Positions 56,747 through 63,718 of a stretch of DNA of 64,000 nt are shown here, one piece after another. Source of the stretch: Bradyrhizobium elkanii WSM2783 (lineage in GTDB: Bacteria > Pseudomonadota > Alphaproteobacteria > Rhizobiales > Xanthobacteraceae); contig NZ_AXAP01000026.1 of assembly GCF_000472865.1 (NCBI RefSeq), forward strand, positions 47,539 to 111,538, given 5' to 3'. Every line of letters starts with the position of its first letter. Positions within the stretch are counted from its first letter, which is position 1. Under the pieces are notes generated by a model. The model did no database searches. It saw nothing but the letters and a program-made list of their open reading frames with translations, and was not told the DNA's origin. The position numbers and the translations under genes are program-made.

Positions 56747-57670
56747 ATGCGCGTTCTCGTCGTCGGCGCCGGTGCGATCGGCGGATATTTCGGTGGGCGG
56801 CTGCTGCAGGCCGGCCGTGACGTCACATTCCTGGTCCGCCCGAGGCGCGCATCCGAACTCGCCGCCGCAGGCCTCGTGATCAAGAGCCCGAACGGCGATG
56901 TGACATTGAAGAATCCGCCGACGGTGCAGGCGGACAAATTGAACGAGACATTCGACGTCGTGCTATTGAGCTGCAAGGCATTCGACCTAGAGGACGCCAT
57001 CAAGTCGTTCGCGCCGGCGGTCGGACCGAACACCGCGATCATCCCGCTGCTGAACGGCATGCTTCACCTGAACGCACTCGACAAGAAATTCGGCGCCGAG
57101 CGCGTTCTCGGCGGTCTCTGCGCGATTGCGGCGACGCTGAATGAAGCACGCGAGGTGGTGCAGCTTCAGCCGATGCAGTCGCTGACCTTCGGCGAACGCG
57201 ACGGCAAGATGTCCGACCGCCTGCGCGCGATCGCGGAGGTGTTTTCCGCCATCAACGGCGCCACCGCCAGCGATCATGTGATGCAGGACATGTGGGAAAA
57301 GTGGGTGTTCCTGGCTTCGCTCGCGGCTTCCACCAGCCTGATGCGCACCTCCGTCGGCAACATCCTGGCGGCGCCCGGCGGCAAGGATTTCCTGCTCGGC
57401 ATCCTCGACGAGTGCAGCGCGGTAGCGGCCGCTGAAGGCTATGCGCCGGGTGGACCGTTCTTCGAGCGCGTCAAGGGCATGCTGACCGCCGCGGGCTCGC
57501 CGATGACCGCCTCGATGTTCCGCGACATCAAGGCCGGCTTGCCGGTCGAAGCCGATCACGTGATCGGCGATCTCGTCGCCCGCGCCGACGCCGCCAAGAT
57601 TCCCGTGCCCAAGCTGCGCACGGCGTATACGCACCTGAAAGCGTACGAATTGCAGCGGGCTAGCGCTTAA
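56747..57670 (+). CDS. panE: 2-dehydropantoate 2-reductase-like (ketopantoate reductase)
   Basis: 307 residues. NADP fold VLVVGAGAIGGYFGGRLLQAG with the RPRR specificity tail, catalytic Lys-containing MWEKWVFLASLAAS region (family K and N), and the C-terminal SMFRDIKAGLPVEADHVIGDL signature. It would reduce ketopantoate to pantoate for pantothenate and CoA. Because Proteobacteria carry paralogues with other 2-keto substrates, the pathway assignment is probable rather than certain. The upstream 172 bp include a perfect palindrome. Confidence 0.87.
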   Translation: MRVLVVGAGAIGGYFGGRLLQAGRDVTFLVRPRRASELAAAGLVIKSPNGDVTLKNPPTVQADKLNETFDVVLLSCKAFDLEDAIKSFAPAVGPNTAIIPLLNGMLHLNALDKKFGAERVLGGLCAIAATLNEAREVVQLQPMQSLTFGERDGKMSDRLRAIAEVFSAINGATASDHVMQDMWEKWVFLASLAASTSLMRTSVGNILAAPGGKDFLLGILDECSAVAAAEGYAPGGPFFERVKGMLTAAGSPMTASMFRDIKAGLPVEADHVIGDLVARADAAKIPVPKLRTAYTHLKAYELQRASA

Positions 57671-57686
57671 GCCCGCGCGCGCTCGC

Positions 57687-57810
57687 CGTCGTCCCTGCGA
57701 AAGCAAGGGACCCATAACCAACGGGAAGTGTTGTGGCGCGAGCAAGCGGTTGCAGCGGAGCACACAACAACGGCCTGTGGTTATGGGTCCCGGGTCAAGC
57801 CCGGGACGAC
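57687..57810. repeat. Intergenic palindromic repeat (CGTCGTCCCTGCGAAAGCA type)
   Basis: CGTCGTCCCTGCGAAAGCA, AGGGACCCATAACC on the left; GGTTATGGGTCCCGGG and CCCGGGACGAC on the right. The intact copy of the element truncated at 63701-63718. Between convergent panE and cytochrome c genes. Confidence 0.82.
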
Positions 57811-57822
57811 ATCGGAGCGAGA

Positions 57823-58407
57823 TCAAAGATGCGCGAGATAATGCGCCAGTGCGGTGATCTCTTCGTCGCTCAAGGGATAGGCGACCTCGGCCATCGCGGC
57901 CATGCCGCCGCCGGAGCGCGCGCTGGACTTGTAGTCGTGCAGCGCCTTGACGAGATAATCCTCGCGCTGGCCGGCGATGCGCGCCACCGCCTTGTTGCCG
58001 GCATAGCTGTCGGTATGGCATGACGCGCAGCGGCGGCCGGCGGCGGCCTGCTTGCCCTTTTCCGATAGATCAGGATCGTCGTCCTTCGGGCCCTTCGGCG
58101 GCGGCAGCGATGAGAAATAGGCGCCGAGATTGCGGATGTCGTCATTGTTGAGCTGCTCGACGATCGGCTGCATCAGCTCGTTCTTGCGGGTGCCGGCGCG
58201 GAAGAACACGAGCTGCCACTGGATGAACTGATCCGGCTGGCCGGCGAGCGAGGGGATGTTCTCGATCTGCGAAACGCCATTCTCGCCATGGCATGAGACG
58301 CACATCTCGGCCTTCTCCTTGCCGGCCGCGACATCGGCGGCGCGGGCGGGAAGTGCGCAGGCAGTCACTGCTAGCAGTGTTGCGGCCAATACAATCCGCA
58401 TTTTCAT
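57823..58407 (-). CDS. Dihaem cytochrome c (c4-like)
   Basis: 194 residues from the ATG at 58407 (GAGAGGA in front). Signal peptide about 1-23. Two haem sites, CVSCH at C36-H40 and CASCH at C127-H131, in two similar halves each with conserved downstream Met candidates, as in c4-type periplasmic dihaem proteins. It lies 116 bp after the sugar dehydrogenase gene on the same strand and is a plausible electron acceptor for it; this is inference. Confidence 0.92.
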   Translation of the reverse strand: MKMRIVLAATLLAVTACALPARAADVAAGKEKAEMCVSCHGENGVSQIENIPSLAGQPDQFIQWQLVFFRAGTRKNELMQPIVEQLNNDDIRNLGAYFSSLPPPKGPKDDDPDLSEKGKQAAAGRRCASCHTDSYAGNKAVARIAGQREDYLVKALHDYKSSARSGGGMAAMAEVAYPLSDEEITALAHYLAHL

Positions 58408-58523
58408 TCCTCTCACTCGTCATTGCCGGGGTCGAGCCCGCGCATGACGATTGGATCGATTCGCAACAAGAATTGCAGGCTGCAGCCGCCGTCCGGCCGC
58501 CGCAGCCCCCGTTGGTCACAGTC

Positions 58524-59801
58524 TCACTTCTTGCTGTAGCTGATGCGATAGATCGCACCGGCCCAATCATCCGCAACGAGGATCGAGCCGTCCTTGTCGA
58601 GGATGATGTCAGCAGGGCGGCCGAGATAATTCTGGTCGCCTTCGATCCAGCCCGACGCGAACACTTCCTGCTTGGCGTTCTTGCCGTCTGGACCGACGAT
58701 CACGCGCACGATGCGCGCGCCCTGGTACTTGTGCCTGTTCCAGGAGCCATGCTCGGCGATCAGGATGTTGTTCTTGTAGTCCGCCGGGAATTGGTTGCCG
58801 GTGTAGAACTTCATGCCGAGCGGCGCGACATGGGCCCCTAAGTTGAGCACGGGTGGCGTGAACTCCGAGCATTTATGCCCCATCGCGAATTTCGGATCGG
58901 GCAGGTCACCCTGATGGCAATAGGGATAGCCGAAATGCTCGCCGATCCTCGAGATCATGTTGAGCTTGTCACTCGGCAGATCGTCGCTGATCCAGTCGCG
59001 CGCGTTCTCCGTGAACCAGTAGCGGCCGGTGCGCGGATCGACATCGCCGCCGACGCTGTTGCGCACCCCGAGCGCCCAGATTTCCGCGTTGCCGGTCTTG
59101 GGATCGACACGGCGGATCTGCGAGAGGCTGGTCGGGGGGATGCCGATGTTGAAGGGCGGTCCGAACGGAATGTAGAACCAGCCGTCCTTGTCGACAGCGA
59201 TATATTTCCAGCCATGCGCTGCATAGGAGGGCATGTCGTCATAGACCACCTTGCCCTGGCCGAGATTGTCCAGATTGGCTTCCGCATTGTCGTAGCGGAT
59301 CAGCTTGTCGACCGCGATCACGTAGAGCGCGCCGTCGCGGAAGGCGAGACCGGTGGGCATGTTCAGCCCCTTGAGGATGGTCTTGACCTCTTTCTTGCCG
59401 TTGTTGTCCTTGATCGCGTAGACGTTACCGAGCCCGAATGAGCCGACGAACAGCGTGCCCTTGTCGCCCCAGGCCATCTGCCGCGCGGCGAGCACGTTCG
59501 ATGCATAGACCTCGATCTTGAAGCCCTGCGGCAGCTTGATCTTCTTGACAAGCGCCGCCAGCTCGGAGTCGGAGGCGCCGGTCGGCGGTCCCGATGGCGG
59601 GGCGAGGCCCTTTTGCGCTTCGGTCTCATCGCCCAGGAACCAGTCATCCGGCGGATGGGTCCAGAATTCCTTGGTGCCGGATTCGTATTTCTTCAGCTCC
59701 CTGCCCTTGTCCTGCTGCTGTTGTGCCTTGGCAAAGCCAGTCCCCGCCACGAGGGCGATGGTGGCTAGCGCAACAATGGAACGATTGAAAACCGATTGCA
59801 T
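58524..59801 (-). CDS. PQQ-dependent sugar dehydrogenase family protein
   Basis: 425 residues. Signal peptide about 1-26 (ALVAGTGFAKAQ), so periplasmic. The six-bladed soluble-dehydrogenase pattern (sorbosone/GDH-B family) is plain: FKIEVYASNVLAARQMAWG, GLNMPTGLAFRDGALYVI, GVRNSVGGDVDPRTGRYWFTEN, LGAHVAPLGMKFYTG and the AEHGSWNRHKYQGARI strand. These enzymes oxidise aldose sugars or sorbosone with PQQ. No pqq genes in the window. A cytochrome c gene follows, a likely acceptor. Confidence 0.9.
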   Translation of the reverse strand: MQSVFNRSIVALATIALVAGTGFAKAQQQQDKGRELKKYESGTKEFWTHPPDDWFLGDETEAQKGLAPPSGPPTGASDSELAALVKKIKLPQGFKIEVYASNVLAARQMAWGDKGTLFVGSFGLGNVYAIKDNNGKKEVKTILKGLNMPTGLAFRDGALYVIAVDKLIRYDNAEANLDNLGQGKVVYDDMPSYAAHGWKYIAVDKDGWFYIPFGPPFNIGIPPTSLSQIRRVDPKTGNAEIWALGVRNSVGGDVDPRTGRYWFTENARDWISDDLPSDKLNMISRIGEHFGYPYCHQGDLPDPKFAMGHKCSEFTPPVLNLGAHVAPLGMKFYTGNQFPADYKNNILIAEHGSWNRHKYQGARIVRVIVGPDGKNAKQEVFASGWIEGDQNYLGRPADIILDKDGSILVADDWAGAIYRISYSKK

Positions 59802-60245
59802 CGCGTTACTCCCCTAATCCAGCCGGACGGCTGGCTCTTTATTGATTCTAACGAGACGATCGTGGTGGCCTGCGAGAGATAGGCCAGAGCGGAAAATGTT
59901 AGCACATCCCCCGCGCGAGAGAAGCGCAGGCGATGAACGCCGCATTCGAGCGAGGTCAAGACAAGTTGAGAGGTTCGCTTACGCTGTTTTCCTGCGAAGC
60001 ATCAGCGATGTCATTGCGCCGCAATATTCGTTTGAAGCTAACGCCTCTCGCAGCGTCACCGCCGACAATTTCGATTGGCCAGAGAAATCAATCATCGGAT
60101 GAATGATTGAGCAGCCATCAAGCCGGGCCGCGCCTCTCGCCGGAGAGGTCTTAGCACGGGCTCGCTTCGTCAATCGGAGGGAAGGCAACCGCGCACGGCA
60201 CGGGCGCGGGGCTACAAGTAAAAGCCGGTCCGCCGGATGGGAAAT
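59802..60245. other. Intergenic gap, no gene seen
   Basis: 444 bp between the sugar dehydrogenase start and tRNA-Gly. It contains an inverted repeat TCAATCAT/ATGATTGA at 60088-60110. ORFs in it (about 60-100 codons) show no coding pattern. Confidence 0.6.
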
Positions 60246-60320
<75 letters not shown>

Positions 60321-60720
60321 ATCCTGATGACGACGATCGCTCGCCGGCAACGGCAGAGCTATGCCAAAAGCGGACCGCGAATGCAACAGGCCCGAAGCCG
60401 GCTAAATCGCCTCATTTGACCAGAAATGGGGACGAGGGGCCCAAAAGCAACGCGGCGCGGGGCGTTTCGGTGGCCGCTCGCCGCGTTTTTCGCCTGGGAA
60501 CCCGCTTTTCCCGACCTCAGGCCGCCACGGCCGATTCGCCTCAAGCAGCCCTGCAAACTCCGGCCGCATTTGGTCGCGCCCCTGCACGACCGGCCTGCGG
60601 CGGAACGAGCAGGGCGCCTGCCGATTGAAATTTGACGCGAAACCGCCATTTAGCTGACGGGTGTTCAGTTCCGGCCGTGCTAGAACAGGCGCCAATCTCG
60701 GGACATCAGGCGAGGATATC
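60321..60720. other. Intergenic gap with terminator-like hairpin
   Basis: 400 bp between tRNA-Gly and the thioredoxin-like gene. ORFs here look like shadows. The 60449-60490 hairpin is the only clear structure. The last 20 bp hold the ribosome site of the next gene. Confidence 0.6.
60449..60490. terminator. Bidirectional terminator-like hairpin
   Basis: AACGCGGCG (60449-60457) pairs perfectly with CGCCGCGTT (60479-60487), followed by TTT on the plus strand and, read on the minus strand, by GCTTTTGG. There is no plus-strand gene just upstream, which may point to an unannotated small RNA ending here. Confidence 0.5.
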
Positions 60721-61641
60721 GTGACGATAGTTGAGCAGGGCGGCGGTCCGGCGCCGCAGGCAGGCGATCTGATCAAGGAAACGACCACCCAGACGTTCGT
60801 CAAGGACGTCATCGAGGAGTCGAAGCGCCAGCCGGTGCTGATCGATTTCTGGGCGCCCTGGTGTGGCCCGTGCCGCCAGCTCACCCCGATCCTGGAAAAG
60901 GTGGTGACCAACGCCAAGGGCCGGGTCAAGCTCGTCAAGATGAACATCGACGAGCATCCGTCGATCCCCGGTCAGATGGGCATCCAGTCGATCCCGGCCG
61001 TTATCGCCTTCGTCAACGGCCAGCCGGCCGACGGCTTCATGGGCGCGATCCCGGAGAGCCAGGTCAACGCCTTCATCGAGCGGCTGACCAAGGGCGTCCC
61101 GGCCGCGGGCGAGCCGAACATCGCGGAAATCCTGAAAGAGGCCGACGCCGTGCTCGCCGAAGGCGACGCCGCGGCCGCGGCGCAGATCTATGCCGAGGTG
61201 CTCGGCATCGACGCCACCAATATCGCCGCACTCGCCGGTCTCGCCAAATGTTATGTCACGACAGGCGCGATCGACCAGGCTAAGCAGACGCTCGGCATGG
61301 TGCCGGAGTCCAAGCGCAACGATCCGGCCGTCAAGGCCGTGCAGGCCGCGATCGACCTTGCCGAGCAGGCCGAGTCGGTCGGTCCGATCGGCGAACTGGA
61401 ACAGAAAGTCGCCGCAAATCCGCTCGATCATCAGGCGCGGTTCGATCTTGCCACCGCGCTGAACGCGATGGGCAAGCGCAGCGAGGCGACCAACCAACTC
61501 CTGGAGATCGTCAGGCGCGATCGCAAGTGGAACGACGACGGCGCGCGCAAGCAGCTCGTCCAGTTCTTCGAAGCGTGGGGCGGGGCGGATGAAGCGACCG
61601 TCGAGGGACGAAAGCGGCTGTCGACGATCCTGTTCTCTTAG
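60721..61641 (+). CDS. cnoX: CnoX-like thioredoxin with TPR tail
   Basis: 306 residues from the GTG at 60721 (AGGCGAGG in front). An N-terminal thioredoxin domain (about 20-125) has WCGPC at 47-51 and the cis-Pro IPAVIAFVNG. The C-terminal part (about 130-300) is TPR-like (AAAAQIYAEVLGIDATNIAALAGLAKCY...; QARFDLATALNAMGKRSEATNQLLEI). The CXXC is intact, unlike some CnoX/YbbN homologues that have lost it, so it may be redox-active. It acts as chaperone with GroEL in the family. First of a cnoX-LON-like cluster. Confidence 0.93.
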   Translation: MTIVEQGGGPAPQAGDLIKETTTQTFVKDVIEESKRQPVLIDFWAPWCGPCRQLTPILEKVVTNAKGRVKLVKMNIDEHPSIPGQMGIQSIPAVIAFVNGQPADGFMGAIPESQVNAFIERLTKGVPAAGEPNIAEILKEADAVLAEGDAAAAAQIYAEVLGIDATNIAALAGLAKCYVTTGAIDQAKQTLGMVPESKRNDPAVKAVQAAIDLAEQAESVGPIGELEQKVAANPLDHQARFDLATALNAMGKRSEATNQLLEIVRRDRKWNDDGARKQLVQFFEAWGGADEATVEGRKRLSTILFS

Positions 61642-61674
61642 CTAGAGCGCGCGCGCATAACACCGGGGCCACAG

Positions 61675-62349
61675 ATGCCGATCAATGCCGAATATCGGGG
61701 CCCGGCCGAGCTTCCCGAGGTAATCCCGGTCTTTCCGCTTGCCGGCGCGCTATTGTTGCCGCGCGGCCAGATGCCGCTCAACATCTTCGAGCCGCGCTAT
61801 CTTGCGATGGTCGACGACTCCTTCCGCGACGGCCATCGGCTGATCGGCATGATCCAGCCCGACGTGACGCATTCGCACAATGAGGAGAAGCCGGCGTTGT
61901 TCCGCGTCGGCTGCGTCGGCCGCATCACCCAGCTCGCCGAATCCGGCGACGGCCGCTATATCCTCGAACTCACCGGCGTGGCGCGCTTCAAGGTGGTGGA
62001 GGAGCTCAACGTCCTGACTGCGTACCGCCAGTGCAAGGTCGACTTCTTCTCCTTCTCGGGTGATTTCGTCGCGCGCAAGGGCGAGGAGGACGTCGACCGC
62101 GAAGCGCTGCTCTCGGTGCTGACAGACTTCCTCAAGGCCAACAATTTGAAGGTCGACTGGGCCGGCATCGAAGCCGCGCCCAACGAGGCGCTGGTCAACG
62201 CGCTCGCAATGATGTCGCCCTATGGCCCGGCGGAGAAGCAGGCGATGCTGGAAGCGCCTGACCTGAAGACCCGCGCCGAAATCCTGATCGCGGTGACCGA
62301 GATGGATCTCGCCAAGAAGCGCACCAGCGGCGATCCGCCGCTGCAGTGA
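61675..62349 (+). CDS. LON substrate-binding-domain-only protein
   Basis: 224 residues. It consists of the N-terminal LON (PUA-like) domain only: IPVFPLAGALLLPRGQMPLNIFEPRYLAMV is diagnostic, then LIGMIQPD and GCVGRITQLAESGDGRY. There is no AAA or protease domain. A helical C-terminal part (about 130-224) follows. Unknown role, perhaps substrate recognition. It is 33 bp after the cnoX-like gene and on the same strand. Confidence 0.93.
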   Translation: MPINAEYRGPAELPEVIPVFPLAGALLLPRGQMPLNIFEPRYLAMVDDSFRDGHRLIGMIQPDVTHSHNEEKPALFRVGCVGRITQLAESGDGRYILELTGVARFKVVEELNVLTAYRQCKVDFFSFSGDFVARKGEEDVDREALLSVLTDFLKANNLKVDWAGIEAAPNEALVNALAMMSPYGPAEKQAMLEAPDLKTRAEILIAVTEMDLAKKRTSGDPPLQ

Positions 62350-62378
62350 TTTTGCGCCCGTCCCGTCGTTCTCCTCCG

Positions 62379-62483
62379 CCGTCATTCCGGGGCGTCCGAA
62401 GGACGAACCCGGAATCCATTTCTCCGCCTGCGCATGCGGCGCGATGGATTCCGGGTTCACGCTGCGCGTGCCCCGGAATGACG
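62379..62483. repeat. Intergenic palindromic repeat (CCGTCATTCCGG type)
   Basis: CCGTCATTCCGGGGC at left, GCCCCGGAATGACGG at right, inner GGATTCCGGGTT. Same family as 4493 and 16612. Between convergent LON-like and membrane-protein genes. Confidence 0.82.
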
Positions 62484-62493
62484 GCGTGTGGGG

Positions 62494-62844
62494 CTAATAC
62501 CCCGCGACCGCCATCGCCACCACGGCGCTGAGCGCCATCCAGCCGAAATGCCGGCCGCGCGTAGCAATCGCATTGGCGAGGGCCGCGAAAGCGAACACGC
62601 AGGCCAGCGTGACGACGATCCAGTGCCGCGCCACCTCCGAGGCCATCCAGGGCGCGGCGAGCAAGAGCACGCCGCCGCCGATCCACGCCACCGTGCCGGC
62701 CTGCCAGACCAGGCGGATCAGCGTGCGCAGCCGCGCCGGTTCGATCGTCATTTTCGGAAACACCTTGAACTCGCCGAGGTAACCGTGGATCAGCGCCGCC
62801 GCGATCGCGGCGAGGCCGGCACATTGCAGCAGGATATCGCGCAT
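62494..62844 (-). CDS. Small four-helix membrane protein
   Basis: 116 residues with four predicted membrane helices (about 3-22, 43-66, 74-94 and 100-116). Conserved-looking charged residues are HGYLGEFKVFPK in the first loop and EPARLRTLIRLVWQAG before helix 2. The family was not recognised; similar small proteins occur beside TetR genes. It is divergent from the tetR gene, and its start codon lies 10 bp from the first of two matching operators, so it is probably the regulator's target. Confidence 0.83.
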   Translation of the reverse strand: MRDILLQCAGLAAIAAALIHGYLGEFKVFPKMTIEPARLRTLIRLVWQAGTVAWIGGGVLLLAAPWMASEVARHWIVVTLACVFAFAALANAIATRGRHFGWMALSAVVAMAVAGY

Positions 62845-62853
62845 CGCTCGCCT

Positions 62854-62871
62854 CCATACAGTTGTGTATGG
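62854..62871. promoter_or_regulatory. TetR-type operator, copy A
   Basis: CCATACA-GTTG-TGTATGG, a perfect 7-4-7 inverted repeat 10 bp from the start of the membrane-protein gene. It matches copy B at 62897-62914, 43 bp away centre to centre. Confidence 0.75.
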
Positions 62872-62896
62872 TTGTCGCGCATGCGTTGGCGCCTGT

Positions 62897-62914
62897 CAAT
62901 ACACTGGTGTATGG
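62897..62914. promoter_or_regulatory. TetR-type operator, copy B
   Basis: CAATACA-CTGG-TGTATGG, near-perfect inverted repeat (with the core ATACAC/GTGTAT perfect) ending 7 bp before the tetR ATG. Same half-site TGTATGG as copy A, implying autoregulation of the regulator and control of the divergent gene. Confidence 0.75.
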
Positions 62915-62921
62915 TGGCCGC

Positions 62922-63458
62922 ATGACCGATCAGCTTTCCGCCAAGGACTGGCTCGACCAGGGCCTGAAAGCACTAGCAAGACGCGGCTTCACCGCGCTGA
63001 AGGCCGACCCCTTGGCAAAGGAGATGGGCGTCTCCCGCGGCAGCTTCTACTGGCACTTCGCCGACATCGGCGCCTACCACGCCGCCATCCTGAAACATTG
63101 GCGCGAGATCGCTGCGGAGCGGATCATCGTCGATGTCGAGGCGGCAGCGACAGGTTCCGACGCACTCGCCGTGCTGCTGCGACGCGTGTTTTCCGAAAAG
63201 CCGGCGCTGGAAAATGCGGTGCGAAGCTGGGCGAGCGTCGACGCTTCAGCGCGCGCCGCCGTGCAGGCGATCGACCAGCGGCGGCTCGGCTATGTCGAAG
63301 GCCTCCTGAAGCGGGCGGGTCTCACCGAGGACGTCGCCCGCGCCCGCGCGCAAATTCTTTATTGGGCATTCCTCGGCCACGCGCTGACGGAGCAGCCGCT
63401 GCCGAAAGCAAGACAGCAGGCGGTCGTCGACGAGCTTTTGCGGATGGCGGCGCGCTGA
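62922..63458 (+). CDS. TetR/AcrR-family transcriptional regulator
   Basis: 178 residues from the ATG at 62922; upstream in-frame starts fall inside the operator region. The N-terminal TetR helix-turn-helix (about 8-54) reads WLDQGLKALARRGFTALKAD, then KEMGVSRGSFYWHFADIGAY, including the diagnostic G-S-F-Y-W-H-F. The helical ligand domain follows. It is divergent from the small membrane protein and flanked by two matched operators. The inducer is unknown. Confidence 0.95.
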   Translation: MTDQLSAKDWLDQGLKALARRGFTALKADPLAKEMGVSRGSFYWHFADIGAYHAAILKHWREIAAERIIVDVEAAATGSDALAVLLRRVFSEKPALENAVRSWASVDASARAAVQAIDQRRLGYVEGLLKRAGLTEDVARARAQILYWAFLGHALTEQPLPKARQQAVVDELLRMAAR

Positions 63459-63499
63459 TCGAATGTGATAAAGACGAGCCGTCAAGCTGGAAGACCATC

Positions 63500-63697
63500 A
63501 TGAACTCCCCGACCGATCATCTCGAAAGCACCGCCGATCCAAAACTCCTGGAAATCCTGGTCTGTCCGATCACCAAGGGCCCGCTGGAGTTCGACGCGGC
63601 TCGCCAGGAATTGATCTCGCGCTCCGCAAAGCTCGCTTATCCGATCCGCGACGGCATCCCGATCATGCTGCCGGAAGAAGCGCGCAAGATCGAGTAG
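63500..63697 (+). CDS. Trm112 family protein (YcaR-like)
   Basis: 65 residues from the ATG at 63500; the same frame is open far upstream (over tetR), but the conserved part starts here. The Trm112 core LLEILVCPITKGPLEFDAARQEL...LAYPIRDGIPIMLPEEAR is complete. Only one of the zinc cysteines of eukaryotic Trm112 remains, as in many bacterial members. It is separated from cnoX-LON by the TetR pair, which looks inserted into what is otherwise a conserved order. Role unknown in bacteria; partner-methyltransferase activation is by analogy. Confidence 0.94.
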   Translation: MNSPTDHLESTADPKLLEILVCPITKGPLEFDAARQELISRSAKLAYPIRDGIPIMLPEEARKIE

Positions 63698-63700
63698 TTC

Positions 63701-63718
63701 GTCGTCCCTGCGAAAGCA
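63701..63718. repeat. Truncated copy of CGTCGTCCCTGCGAAAGCA repeat
   Basis: GTCGTCCCTGCGAAAGCA matches 57688-57705 exactly, but is then followed by CTAGGGCATGC instead of AGGGACCC, consistent with IS insertion at about 63718. Confidence 0.7.

Noticed and set aside
62864..63697. 277-codon plus-strand frame overlapping tetR and containing Trm112
   Set aside because: Only the last 65 codons (from the ATG at 63500) are real; the rest is an out-of-frame reading of tetR.
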